A stretch of DNA of 64,000 bases. Origin: Desulfovibrio subterraneus. Lineage in GTDB: Bacteria > Desulfobacterota > Desulfovibrionia > Desulfovibrionales > Desulfovibrionaceae. Below, piece after piece: positions 16,383 to 25,154 of the stretch. The notes under the pieces were generated by a model. That model was given only the letters and a program-made list of their open reading frames with translations, was not told the DNA's origin and searched no databases. Both the position numbers and the translations under genes were made by a program. The first letter of the stretch is position 1. Each line of letters begins with the position of its first letter. Location of the stretch: positions 479,574 through 543,573 of the forward strand of contig NZ_BLVO01000013.1 in NCBI RefSeq assembly GCF_013340285.1, read 5' to 3'.

Positions 16383-18116
16383 ATGTCCAAGATTCTCAGA
16401 ATAAATACCAGAGACCGTTCCTATCGCTTCGAAGAGCCCGGCAAGTACGCCGGTATGGGCGGTCGTGGGCTTACGTCCCATCTTGTACTTAATGAAGTGC
16501 CTGCCGATACGCACGCATTGAGTGCGGATAACAAGATCGTTGCTGCAATCGGTCTTCTTTCCGGCACTGCCGCTGCAAACTCCGGCCGTATTTCCGTAGG
16601 CGCCAAGTCGCCCCTTACCGGCACCATCAAGGAATCCAACTCCGGCGGTAACTTCTGTCAGAAGCTGGCCCGACTGGACATTCTGGCCATGGTGCTGGAA
16701 GACAAGCCCGCTGATGATGCCGACTTCTGCAACATCATCATCACCAAGGACGGCGTTGTGTTTGAAGACGCCGCTCCCATCGTGGGCAAGGGCACGTATG
16801 ATTCCATGGATTACCTCATGGACAAGTACGGCAAGAAGGCCTGCAGCATGCTTATCGGACCTGCCGGTGAAGCCTGCCTGACCGCTGCCTCCATCCAGTT
16901 CTCCGACCCGTGGGGACGTCCCGCACGTGCCGCCGGCCGTGGCGGTCTTGGCGCAGTCATGGGTTCCAAGAGAATCAAGGCCATTGTCGTGGACGATGCC
17001 GGTGGCGAACGCTGTGGCTACGCCGATGAAGAAAAGTTCAAGGTAGCTTCCAAGCGCTGGGCAGAAATTCTGCGTTCCCACCCTGTTACCGGTGAAGGGC
17101 TGCCCGGATTCGGTACTGCAGTGCTGGTGAACATCGTGAACGAAGCTGGCGCTTTCCCCACCAAGAACTTCCGCGGTGGCCGCTGTGACCACGTATCGGA
17201 AATTTCCGGTGAAAAGATTGCGGAACTCATCACCAAGCGCGGCGGCAAGACCAAGGAAGGCTGCCATGCAGGGTGCATCATCCAGTGTTCCCAGAACTAC
17301 GTGGATGAAAAGGGCGAATACGTTACCTCCGGCTTCGAATATGAAACCGTGTGGGCCTTCGGCGGTAACTCCCTTATCAAGGATATTGACCAGATTGCCG
17401 CTCTGGACCGCGCCTGTGACGATCTTGGCCTCGATACCATCGAGACCGGTAACGCCGTGGCCATTGCCATGGACGGTGGCGTGATTCCGTGGGGCGACGG
17501 TGTTGCAGCCCACAAGATGCTGTATCGCATTCTGGACAAGAACGACTACCTCGGCAAGATCATCGGCAGCGGTGTGGACTTTGCCGCTCAGGCATTCGGC
17601 GTTGACCGCGTGCCTACGGTCAAGGGACAGTCCATGCCTGCATACGATCCGCGCGCAGCCAAGGGTATCGGCGTTACCTACGCCACCACCACCATGGGTG
17701 CGGACCATACTGCCGGCTACGCCATCTGCCAGAACCTGCTCAAGGTCGGCGGCGATGTGAACCCGCTGGGCAAGCAGGGACAGGTAGAAACCTCCAAGGC
17801 CCTGCAGATTGCAACCGCCACCGTTGATGCGCTCGGCCTGTGTCTCTTCGTTGCCTTTGCCGTTCTGGATACTGCCGATGCCGCTCAGGTCATCTGCGAC
17901 ATGGTATCCGCACGTCACGGCATCGAGTTCACTCCCGATGACTTCGGCGGGCTGGGCATCAGCACCCTGAAGGACGAACTGGCCTTCAACCGTGCTGCCG
18001 GTTTCACCAAGGAAGACGACCAGCTGCCCGCCTTCATGATGAAGGAAAAGCTGGCTCCCCATAACGTTGTTTGGGACTTCACCACCGAAGAACTGCAGGG
18101 CGCTCTGGTCGGCTAA
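16383..18116 (+). CDS. aor: tungsten-containing aldehyde:ferredoxin oxidoreductase
   Basis: 577 residues from ATG 16383 (GAGG ribosome site), the usual family length. It oxidises aldehydes to carboxylic acids in the cytoplasm, passing electrons to ferredoxin via a tungsten bis-pterin and a [4Fe-4S] cluster. Seen: N-terminal GMGGRGLTSHL, the pterin-region AGRGGLGAVMGSK, the cluster motif Cys294-x3-Cys298-x3-Cys302 and a later Cys487 in GLCLFVAF. No partner ferredoxin subunit is adjacent. A MoaD-type protein that could serve its cofactor lies at 35864. Followed by a strong terminator, so monocistronic. Confidence 0.93.
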   Translation: MSKILRINTRDRSYRFEEPGKYAGMGGRGLTSHLVLNEVPADTHALSADNKIVAAIGLLSGTAAANSGRISVGAKSPLTGTIKESNSGGNFCQKLARLDILAMVLEDKPADDADFCNIIITKDGVVFEDAAPIVGKGTYDSMDYLMDKYGKKACSMLIGPAGEACLTAASIQFSDPWGRPARAAGRGGLGAVMGSKRIKAIVVDDAGGERCGYADEEKFKVASKRWAEILRSHPVTGEGLPGFGTAVLVNIVNEAGAFPTKNFRGGRCDHVSEISGEKIAELITKRGGKTKEGCHAGCIIQCSQNYVDEKGEYVTSGFEYETVWAFGGNSLIKDIDQIAALDRACDDLGLDTIETGNAVAIAMDGGVIPWGDGVAAHKMLYRILDKNDYLGKIIGSGVDFAAQAFGVDRVPTVKGQSMPAYDPRAAKGIGVTYATTTMGADHTAGYAICQNLLKVGGDVNPLGKQGQVETSKALQIATATVDALGLCLFVAFAVLDTADAAQVICDMVSARHGIEFTPDDFGGLGISTLKDELAFNRAAGFTKEDDQLPAFMMKEKLAPHNVVWDFTTEELQGALVG

Positions 18117-18141
18117 CCACTTACCGGATAGAATCAGTACG

Positions 18142-18174
18142 GGCCGGACAGCACATGCTGTCCGGCCTTTTTTT
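18142..18174 (+). terminator. rho-independent terminator after aor
   Basis: GGCCGGACAGC-ACAT-GCTGTCCGGCC and seven T. Confidence 0.9.
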
Positions 18175-18394
18175 GCGCCCGCAGGCGCGTTGTGCGCTAC
18201 TCGTTGATGCTGTGTCATCCCTGCCCATATGGTGCCGCGGTGTTCCGTATTATGTCCAATGGGCCCGAAGAAAGGAGCGTGTTCCCACCTCATAAGCAGC
18301 TGAGAACGACAGGGCTTGTACAAAGCGGGCCGAGGTTGTAGCATGCCTGTCAGTTTCCGTCATTTCAACATGTTGCCAACACGCGGAGAGTCCT

Positions 18395-19834
18395 GTGGTG
18401 CCAAGACTGAACATACGACAGAAGATTATTCTCGGCTTTCTCATGCCGTCCATCTGTCTTGGAGTGCTGACGGTCGTTTCCTATTCCAACCTGCTGCTCA
18501 TCGAGAAGAAAACCTATTCTGTGGAGTTTATCGACGACATGGAGAATTTCATTCTCGAGTTCCGCAGGCAGGAGAAGAACTTTTTGTTGTACGGCGAGAA
18601 GAGCAGCTACGACCTTGCCATTCGCGAGGTGGATGTGGCGCTGGAAACCCTGAAGGATCTGGACGGGTACAGCTTTGATGCCCGAATGGAGCGTATGATC
18701 GGTGATCTGCGCGATCGAATAGCCGATTACCGCAACCGCATGCTCACCATGTACGGGGTGGCCAGTTCCGGCGGCAAGACCCTTGAGGCGGAGATAGACA
18801 AACTCCGTGACATCGGGAAGGATCTTGTCGATCTGGCGCAGCAGATATCCGCTCTGGAACGTAATAATATTCTTAATATAAATAAGCACCTGCGGAGCCA
18901 GCTTGTCTTCTCCATTATGGGTGTTTCCATCCTTTTTCTTATCATCTTCTACATCGTCTCCACGCGGGTTCTCAAACCTCTCAAGATCATCGAGCTGACT
19001 ACCATGCAGATTGCACGCGGCAATTTTCAGCCGCTTGAGGTGCGCAAGGCCAACGATGAAATCCGGCAGGTGCAGGAGGCCTTCAACCGCATGGTGCAGG
19101 AGCTGGAAAAGCGGCAGGACCAGCTGGTTCAGGCGCAGAAGCTCTCTTCCATCGGTACGCTGAGCGCGGGCATTGCCCATCAGGTGAACAACCCCCTCAA
19201 CAATATTTCCACCTCGGCCCAGATTCTGCGCGATGTGCTCAAGGACGGCACAGATCCTTTCGGCATGAAGATGCTGGACAACATAGAGAACGAAACCGCC
19301 CGCGCCCGCGACATTGTGCGCGGACTGCTCGAATTTGCGCGGCACACCGAGCTTTCTGTCAGAATCGTACCCCTCAGGGATGTGGTGAACAAGGCCGTGC
19401 AGCTTGTCTCTTCGCAGGTTCCTCCCGGTGTCACGGTAAACGTGGATGTGCAGGGGGACATTGAGCTGGAACTTGACCCTCAGCGGATGGGCGAGGTGCT
19501 TCTCAACCTGATTCTCAATGCCATTCAGGCCATAGAAACACTCCCCGGCGAGATATCGCTCTACATGGGCAAGGAACCGCCGGAAAGGATGGTGACTCTG
19601 GTGGTGGAAGACACGGGCAAGGGTATAGCCGAAAACGATCTGCCGCATATTTTCGATCCCTTCTTTACCCGTAAGGAAGTGGGCAAGGGCACGGGGCTTG
19701 GGCTTTCCGTGGCATATGGCATTATTGAAGAGTTCAAGGGCCGGATTAGGGCGGAAAGCGAAGTGGGCGTGGGTACCCGCTTCCTCATTGATCTTCCGCT
19801 GCCTGAACGTGCAGAGGCAGGGAGCGGAGAATGA
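18395..19834 (+). CDS. membrane-bound sensor histidine kinase
   Basis: 479 residues starting at one of two adjacent GTG codons (18395 or 18398) after CGGAGAG. A membrane helix at about 10-32, a periplasmic sensor of about 140 mostly helical residues, a second helix at about 172-192, a HAMP linker, then HisKA with GIAHQVNNPLN (phospho-accepting His262) and a HATPase with N-box NLILNAIQAIE, G1 DTGKGI and GTGLGLSVAYGIIEE. It should phosphorylate the response regulator whose start overlaps its stop by four bases. The periplasmic sensor is not one I can name. Confidence 0.92.
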   Translation: MVPRLNIRQKIILGFLMPSICLGVLTVVSYSNLLLIEKKTYSVEFIDDMENFILEFRRQEKNFLLYGEKSSYDLAIREVDVALETLKDLDGYSFDARMERMIGDLRDRIADYRNRMLTMYGVASSGGKTLEAEIDKLRDIGKDLVDLAQQISALERNNILNINKHLRSQLVFSIMGVSILFLIIFYIVSTRVLKPLKIIELTTMQIARGNFQPLEVRKANDEIRQVQEAFNRMVQELEKRQDQLVQAQKLSSIGTLSAGIAHQVNNPLNNISTSAQILRDVLKDGTDPFGMKMLDNIENETARARDIVRGLLEFARHTELSVRIVPLRDVVNKAVQLVSSQVPPGVTVNVDVQGDIELELDPQRMGEVLLNLILNAIQAIETLPGEISLYMGKEPPERMVTLVVEDTGKGIAENDLPHIFDPFFTRKEVGKGTGLGLSVAYGIIEEFKGRIRAESEVGVGTRFLIDLPLPERAEAGSGE

Positions 19835-21198
19835 ACCAGTCACGTATTCTGATTGCGGAAGATGAAATGATCGCCCGCGAGAATCTCACCCACGTTCTGA
19901 CCCGCAGAGGGGCGGATGTTGTGGCGGTGGAGAACGGCCGCAAGGCCATGCAGGCGCTTGCCGGCGGGGAGTTCGACCTTGTGGTTTCCGACCTGCGTAT
20001 GCCGGACATGGACGGCATGCAGTTGCTGGAACATGTGAAATCCACCGTGCCGGATACTGAGGTGATCATCATCACCGGTTATGCCTCCATCGAAACCGCT
20101 GTCGAGGCCATGCGCAAAGGGGCCTACCAGTATCTTGCCAAGCCCATACGGCTGGACGAAGTCTGCGTGATGGCGGAAAAGGCGCTGGAAAAGCGCCGCC
20201 TGCGTCAGGAAGTGGATTCCCTGCGCAGGCAGCTGAAGGCATCCGATGCGCCCATTATCATCGGGCAGAGCCCAGCCGTGCGCGCACTCAAGGAGAATAT
20301 TGCCCAGGTCGCACCGGTGGACTGCACCGTGCTCATTCTCGGTGAAACAGGCACCGGCAAGGAGTTGGTAGCCCGTTCCCTGCATGCGGGCAGCCCCCGG
20401 AGCGGCAACCGCTTCATGGCGGTGAACTGTGCCTCGTTCACTGAAGAGTTACTGGCCAACGAACTGTTCGGGCATGAGAAGTCGGCATTTACCGGTGCGC
20501 AGAACATCAAGAAGGGCCTTATAGAGTCTGCGGACAAGGGAACGTTTTTTCTGGATGAAGTGGGGGATATGCCCCTCAGCATGCAGGCAAACCTGCTGCG
20601 TGTGCTGGAAACCCGCACCCTGCTCAGGGTGGGAGGGACTACCGATATTCCCGTGGATGTGCGCATTATCGCCGCCACCAACCGCGATCTCAAGCTGATG
20701 GTGGAAGAGGGAAGCTTCCGGCAGGACCTGTATTACCGGCTTAATGTGATTACCCTCCGCGTGCCTCCCCTTGCTGAGCGCAAGGAGGATGTGGTGCTGC
20801 TGGCCAGCTTTTTCGCCAATCGTTTTGCCTCGGCCTTCGGCAAGACCATTACCGAGATCGACGATGAGGCGCTGCGCATTCTCATGCACTATCCTTTCCC
20901 GGGTAACGTGCGCGAGCTGGAGAATTTGATGGAACGCGCCGTAGTGTTGTGCAATGGCGAAACCATAGGCGTGGCGCACCTGCCTCACGACATGCGCGAA
21001 GAGCAGCATGTGATGCGCCCGTGCGAAGGCGGCATTTTCGAGTTCGACGGCATTGTCTCGCTGGACGAGAACGAGCGCCGGTATCTTGTATGGGTGCTTG
21101 AGCAGACACAGGGCAACAAGACCCGCGCGGCCGAACTGCTGGGCTTGAACCGTGGTTCGCTCTGGCGCAAGCTGAAGCGTTTTGGTCTGGACGAGTAA
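19831..21198 (+). CDS. NtrC-type response regulator, sigma54 activator
   Basis: 455 residues: receiver (about 1-120) with acidic pocket EDE, phospho-acceptor Asp in VVSDLRMPDMDG, Thr in IITGYAS and Lys in AKPIR; AAA+ with GETGTGKE, loop motif KSAFTGA, FFLDEVGDMP and PFPGNVRELENLMERA; and a Fis-type HTH near the end (NKTRAAELLGLNRGSLWRKLKRFG). All motor residues are present. Partner of the kinase upstream by translational coupling (ATGA). Targets would have -24/-12 promoters; the sigma54 promoter at 25084 is the nearest I can see, but a link is unproven. Confidence 0.93.
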   Translation: MNQSRILIAEDEMIARENLTHVLTRRGADVVAVENGRKAMQALAGGEFDLVVSDLRMPDMDGMQLLEHVKSTVPDTEVIIITGYASIETAVEAMRKGAYQYLAKPIRLDEVCVMAEKALEKRRLRQEVDSLRRQLKASDAPIIIGQSPAVRALKENIAQVAPVDCTVLILGETGTGKELVARSLHAGSPRSGNRFMAVNCASFTEELLANELFGHEKSAFTGAQNIKKGLIESADKGTFFLDEVGDMPLSMQANLLRVLETRTLLRVGGTTDIPVDVRIIAATNRDLKLMVEEGSFRQDLYYRLNVITLRVPPLAERKEDVVLLASFFANRFASAFGKTITEIDDEALRILMHYPFPGNVRELENLMERAVVLCNGETIGVAHLPHDMREEQHVMRPCEGGIFEFDGIVSLDENERRYLVWVLEQTQGNKTRAAELLGLNRGSLWRKLKRFGLDE

Positions 21199-21512
21199 TC
21201 CGTTTCCTGACAGAGAGAGTGGAGCGAATCCGGAACCGCAGAGCGGTTCCGCAGGCAGTGATACCGGGCATAACGGCCGGGCAGCGTGGGCGCTGGCAAG
21301 TCGTTATGATGGACAGAAATGATGTGGTTGCCGTTGCATTTGGCCTTGCGGCAGGCAGCATGATCGACAGCAAGGAGGAATCGGGCAAGTTTAGGAACAG
21401 CGCATGAGAATATGGGGAGTTAGTTGAACATCAGCTTTTCCATGACCTTGCGAAAGGCATACGCTCCGCTTTGCCGGGCAGGGTCCATATATACTCATAA
21501 TAGGAGATTCCC
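21199..21512 (+). other. intergenic region with possible small ORF
   Basis: Over 300 bases without a firm gene. A frame from GTG 21219 to TGA 21407 could encode 62 residues; its second half (MDRNDVVAVAFGLAAGSM, from ATG about 21309) looks the most protein-like, but neither start has a good ribosome site. No terminator hairpin with a clear T run follows the response regulator. Confidence 0.3.
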
Positions 21513-22475
21513 GTGCTTGTTTCTGTGATTGTGTTGATTCTGGGATTGATTCTGCTCGTCTGGGGCGCCGACCGGTTTGTCGATGGTGCTGCATCGTTTG
21601 CCTCGCATCTGGGCATGTCGCCCCTTCTCATCGGCATGGTGGTGGTTGGATTTGGTACGTCAATGCCCGAACTTGTCGTGTCGGTGTTTTCCGCTGTTGA
21701 AGGAAACGCAGGCCTCGCTCTCGGCAACGTGATCGGATCGAACATCGCGAATATTTCCCTCATCCTTGGTGTTTCGGCCATTATGCGGCCCATTATGGTG
21801 CACTCGCATGTGCTGAAGAAAGAACTGCCCATTCTGTGCGGCGTGACGCTTGTCGCTGTGCTGCTGATTATGGATGGCACGTTCTCCGGTGCAGATGCAT
21901 GGGTGCTCATTCTGCTTTTTGCGGGCCTGATGGGCTGGACCTTATGGCAGGGGATGAAGGAAAAGAACGATACCCTCGGCACTGCGGTCGATCAGGATAT
22001 GTCGACCAGAAGAATGCCCATGAACCGTTCCATCCTGTGGCTTGTGATCGGTCTGGGCTGTCTGCTGGCGAGCTCGCGCGCACTGGTCTGGGCGGCAACG
22101 GATATCGCACGCAGCCTCGGCATAGATGATTTGGTCATCGGTCTTACCGTTGTGGCTGTGGGTACCTCTCTGCCGGAGCTGGCTTCTTCCTTTGTGGCGG
22201 CCCGTAAGGGGGAAGACGATATCGCCATCGGCAACGTTCTTGGTTCCAACCTCTTCAACATCCTTGCGGTGCTTGGCATCTCCGGAGCCATCAGCCCCAT
22301 GGCCGTACCGGATGGTGTGCTCGGGCGCGACTGTGTCATCATGTCGCTTCTTACTCTGTCGCTTTTTGTGCTGGGCTACGGGTTCGGCAGGCAGGGGCGC
22401 ATCAACCGGTTTGAGGGTTGCGCTCTGCTGGCCGTGTTTGTCGGCTATACCGCGTGGCTGATTATGATGCCGTAA
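21513..22475 (+). CDS. CaCA-family Na+/Ca2+ (cation) exchanger, YrbG-like
   Basis: 320 residues with about ten membrane helices in two inverted halves. The two alpha-repeat signatures are present: GFGTSMPELVVS with GNVIGSNIANI in the first half, and VGTSLPELASS with GNVLGSNLFNI in the second; the Glu of each PEL motif is the cation-binding residue in the family. The start is GTG 21513 with TAGGAG nine bases upstream. It exchanges cytoplasmic Ca2+ (or a similar ion) for Na+ or H+ across the inner membrane. Apparently monocistronic, with a terminator and repeat copy 2 downstream. Confidence 0.92.
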   Translation: MLVSVIVLILGLILLVWGADRFVDGAASFASHLGMSPLLIGMVVVGFGTSMPELVVSVFSAVEGNAGLALGNVIGSNIANISLILGVSAIMRPIMVHSHVLKKELPILCGVTLVAVLLIMDGTFSGADAWVLILLFAGLMGWTLWQGMKEKNDTLGTAVDQDMSTRRMPMNRSILWLVIGLGCLLASSRALVWAATDIARSLGIDDLVIGLTVVAVGTSLPELASSFVAARKGEDDIAIGNVLGSNLFNILAVLGISGAISPMAVPDGVLGRDCVIMSLLTLSLFVLGYGFGRQGRINRFEGCALLAVFVGYTAWLIMMP

Positions 22476-22556
22476 ACCGGCTGTATCAGGCAACGACGCA
22501 GGGGACAGGGCGGATGGCGAACATCCGGACACTGTAATCTGACAGAATAGAATAAA

Positions 22557-22586
22557 CGGCCGCATCCATGAAAGTGGATGCGGCCG
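22557..22586. terminator. terminator hairpin, left flank of repeat copy 2
   Basis: CGGCCGCATCC-ATGAAAGT-GGATGCGGCCG. Almost identical to the hairpin at 22753. Confidence 0.8.
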
Positions 22587-22592
22587 TTCTGA

Positions 22593-22752
22593 CTGCTGAC
22601 AAAGTCATTTCTGGTATTTTCTGACTCCGCCGGGCAGGAACCTAACGTTCCTGCACCTCGTATACGTGATGAAAATTCGTTTTTGGAACCTCTTCTTCAG
22701 CTTAACGGGAATATGGTTTTACTGAAAACGAGGGGTAGTCATTAACCTGAAA
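22593..22752. repeat. convergent-intergenic repeat, copy 2
   Basis: Starts CTGCTGACAAAGTCATT and ends GTCATTAACCTGAAAC like copy 1. The internal hairpin is GCAGGAAC/GTTCCTGC (22634-22654) and CACCTCGTATACGTGATGAAA is retained. It is bracketed by two near-identical terminator hairpins and lies between the exchanger gene and the convergent receiver-Lon gene. Confidence 0.85.
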
Positions 22753-22782
22753 CGGCCGCATCCGGAAAAGTGGATGCGGCCG
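22753..22782. terminator. terminator hairpin, right flank of repeat copy 2
   Basis: CGGCCGCATCC-GGAAAAGT-GGATGCGGCCG; differs from the left hairpin only in the loop. Serves the convergent receiver-Lon gene. Confidence 0.8.
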
Positions 22783-22809
22783 TATTCATTTGTTCTGTAA
22801 TGGGGACTA

Positions 22810-24828
22810 TCAGGGCTTCGGCAGCAGCACGGCCTCTACAGCCATTTCAATATTGCTCACAAAAAGCAGTTCCACGGCGTTTCGCACTTCCTCATCCATC
22901 GCCATCATTTCATCCCTGTTACGTTCGGGCAGCACTGCCAGACGTACACCGGCCTGTTGTGCGGCGAGCACCTTTTCGCGCAGGCCGCTCACGGGCAGCA
23001 CGCGCCCGCTCAGGGTAAATTCGCCCGTAAGGGCCACATCCCGCCGTGCGGGGCGTCCGGTAAGCAGGGATATGAGCGCCATGCAGATGGTCATGCCTGC
23101 AGAGGGGCCATCTTTGGAAATGGCTCCGGCAGGAATGTGCACGTGAATGTCGGAAGATTCGAAAAAGTCTTCGTTAATGCCGAACTGGGCGGCATTGCTG
23201 CGCAGATAGCTGAGCGCGGTCTGGGCAGATTCCTTGAGAATGTCGCCCAGCGAACCGGTCATGATGAGCTGGCCGCTGCCTTTCATGCGGGCGGTTTCTA
23301 TGAAGATGATATGGCCGCCGTTTTCACTCCAGACAAGGCCGGTGGTCACGCCTGCAATGGGTTTGGCCGTTGCCGCTTCCAGCGAATATTTGGGATGGCC
23401 GAGGAGGGAGTGAATGTCGCTTGGCTGCACTGTCAGCGGGATCTGACGTTCCTTCTGCAGAATCTGCAGGTTCAACTTGCGGCATACCCCGCCAATTTCT
23501 CTGTTCAGGCTGCGCAGACCCGCGCCTCGGGTGTAGCCGTGCAGCAGGGTATCCATTGCCTCTGAAGTGAAGGATATGTCGTCCGGCGTATAGCCTGTTG
23601 CGCGCACTTGTCTGGGCGCAAGGTATTCAAGGCCTATGCGCCGTTTTTCGCCCAGCGTGTAGCAGGAGAAGGGAATGGTCTCCATGCGGTCGCGCAGTGG
23701 GCCGGGCAGGTTCTCCAGCATGTTCGCGGTGGTAATGAACATGACCCGGGAAAGATCGAAGGGAATGTCGAGGTAGTAGTCGAGGAAATGCCTGTTCTGT
23801 TCGGGGTCCAGAATTTCGAGCAGAACGGATGCCGGATCACCACGGAAGTCTTGCCCTATCTTGTCTATTTCATCGAGCATGAACACGGGGTTGTTCACGC
23901 CGCACTTGTTCAGCTCACTGATGATGCGTCCGGCCATGGCCCCCACATAGGTGCGTCTGTGGCCGCGCAGTTCTGCCTCATCCCGCATGCCCGCAAGAGA
24001 AAGACGGATGAACTTGCGTTGCAGCGCGTTGGCAACGGAACGCCCGATGGACGTCTTGCCCGTGCCGGGAGGGCCGGTGAAGCAGAGAATGGGGCCGGAA
24101 ACGGAACATGCCTGCGTCTTTCTGTCCAGAATATCGCGCACCGTGTCGCGCAGAATGTCCAGATTGAGCGGCTTGGGCAGGTAGTGAGCCGCGCCCTTGC
24201 GCAGCGCATCCACGGCATTGTCCACGGTGGCGTAGCCCGTGACGATGATGAGTTGGGTGTCCGGCCATTCCACGCGCACCCGCTCTAGCAGGCCGAGACC
24301 ATCCACCTTTTGCATTTTCAGGTCGGTGACGATGCAGTCCACATGGGTTTTGGCGAGAATATCCAGCGCTTCCTGCCCGTTAGAGGCCGTAAGGACATCG
24401 CACGAAAGCTTGCCCACCGAATAGGCCATGTTGTCGCGGGAGATGTCTTCGTCGTCCACTACAAGCACCGTGTTCCGGCGCAGATGGCAGGTAATGTTGG
24501 AAGCAAGGTATTCCAGCACGCGCTGCTTCACCAGAGACAGGCCGAAGTGTTCCTGATCAAGCACTTCGGCCGCGTGGGCCAGATGCAGGTTGTCCTGCGA
24601 GGATGTGAGCCATGGCAGCGCGAGCAGAAATTCTATGTAGTTGATGCCCAGTCCGTATTCCGCAACGGAAGGGTCCATCCGCTCAAGCTTCTCAATTTCA
24701 TTCTGCGCAATTCTCCGAACGTTTTCCGGAAGCCGCACCGTCGCCACTGCATTTCGCAGCTCGGAGTGCTGGTTCGGTTCCGCAGCCGGAGCTGCCGGCT
24801 TGGGCTCACTTCGCGTGAACAATCCCAT
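22810..24828 (-). CDS. Lon-type ATP-dependent protease with inserted response-regulator receiver domain
   Basis: 672 residues from ATG 24828 (AAAGGA site). It lacks the large N-terminal substrate domain of Lon; residues 1-110 keep only the helical segment next to the motor (EIEKLERMDPS, then DQEHFGLSLVKQRVLEYLA). A complete receiver domain follows (about 119-236; Asp125/Asp126, phospho-acceptor Asp169, Thr197, Lys219). The AAA+ domain resumes at GPILCFTGPPGTGKT (Walker A 252-259; Walker B to Asp319/Glu320; RGHRRTYVGAMAGRI), then the protease domain with Ser576 (KDGPSAG) and Lys619 (LREKV), spaced as in Lon. All active residues are intact, so proteolysis could be switched by phosphorylation. 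No kinase gene is adjacent; the nearest is at 18395. Divergent from a sigma54-promoter operon. Confidence 0.93.
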   Translation of the reverse strand: MGLFTRSEPKPAAPAAEPNQHSELRNAVATVRLPENVRRIAQNEIEKLERMDPSVAEYGLGINYIEFLLALPWLTSSQDNLHLAHAAEVLDQEHFGLSLVKQRVLEYLASNITCHLRRNTVLVVDDEDISRDNMAYSVGKLSCDVLTASNGQEALDILAKTHVDCIVTDLKMQKVDGLGLLERVRVEWPDTQLIIVTGYATVDNAVDALRKGAAHYLPKPLNLDILRDTVRDILDRKTQACSVSGPILCFTGPPGTGKTSIGRSVANALQRKFIRLSLAGMRDEAELRGHRRTYVGAMAGRIISELNKCGVNNPVFMLDEIDKIGQDFRGDPASVLLEILDPEQNRHFLDYYLDIPFDLSRVMFITTANMLENLPGPLRDRMETIPFSCYTLGEKRRIGLEYLAPRQVRATGYTPDDISFTSEAMDTLLHGYTRGAGLRSLNREIGGVCRKLNLQILQKERQIPLTVQPSDIHSLLGHPKYSLEAATAKPIAGVTTGLVWSENGGHIIFIETARMKGSGQLIMTGSLGDILKESAQTALSYLRSNAAQFGINEDFFESSDIHVHIPAGAISKDGPSAGMTICMALISLLTGRPARRDVALTGEFTLSGRVLPVSGLREKVLAAQQAGVRLAVLPERNRDEMMAMDEEVRNAVELLFVSNIEMAVEAVLLPKP

Positions 24829-24919
24829 ATATGCCGTCCTTTTGAAAAAAGTGATGTGTGGCGAATGGATGCGTCTGAAGCATAGCATCGGGTGACATTG
24901 AGTGCCATGTTTTCTTGCT
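24829..24919. other. upstream region of the receiver-Lon gene
   Basis: Short spacer between the Lon start and the first palindrome. It must hold or adjoin the minus-strand promoter, but I cannot assign -35/-10 elements with confidence. Confidence 0.3.
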
Positions 24920-25019
24920 GCTGCAATTTGCAGCGAGCCAAGGGGGTATTTTTATGTGACAAGCATGGTTTGCTGCAATTTGCAGCAGTAGATTCCGCGA
25001 GCGATGCACTTTGCATCGC
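24920..25019. promoter_or_regulatory. three palindromic sites, candidate upstream activator sequences
   Basis: GCTGCAA-T-TTGCAGC occurs exactly at 24920-24934 and 24972-24986; a variant GCGATGCAC-T-TTGCATCGC is at 25001-25019. Centres are 52 and 31 bases apart, about five and three helical turns, so the sites share one face of the DNA. They lie roughly 100-185 bases upstream of the predicted start site of the sigma54 promoter at 25084, where enhancer-binding proteins usually bind. The third site could alternatively act as a hairpin, since five T follow it. Confidence 0.65.
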
Positions 25020-25083
25020 TTTTTGCGTTCCAGGGGGTGGCGTTTTCTTCAAAAAATTAAATTAAAACAAATAGTTAGTTGTA

Positions 25084-25099
25084 TGGCACGCCATATGCT
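25084..25099 (+). promoter_or_regulatory. sigma54 (-24/-12) promoter
   Basis: TGGCACG-CCAT-ATGCT: GG at 25085-25086 and GC at 25097-25098 with the required ten bases between, and near-consensus surroundings. It precedes the gene at 25155 by about 56 bases. Expression of the operon should need sigma54 and an AAA+ activator. Confidence 0.75.
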
Positions 25100-25154
25100 T
25101 AGGGAAGGCTAGAAACACGCCGGAGACGGCACAACACGCGAGCAGGTCAGTTCC

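Noticed and set aside
16368-18344. 658-codon minus-strand frame opposite aor
   Set aside because: The plus strand encodes a full aldehyde:ferredoxin oxidoreductase with its cluster Cys.
25001-25030. AGCGATGCA/TGCATCGCT hairpin followed by T as a terminator
   Set aside because: No plus-strand gene upstream to terminate, and its sequence matches the two neighbouring palindromes, so a protein-binding site is the better reading.
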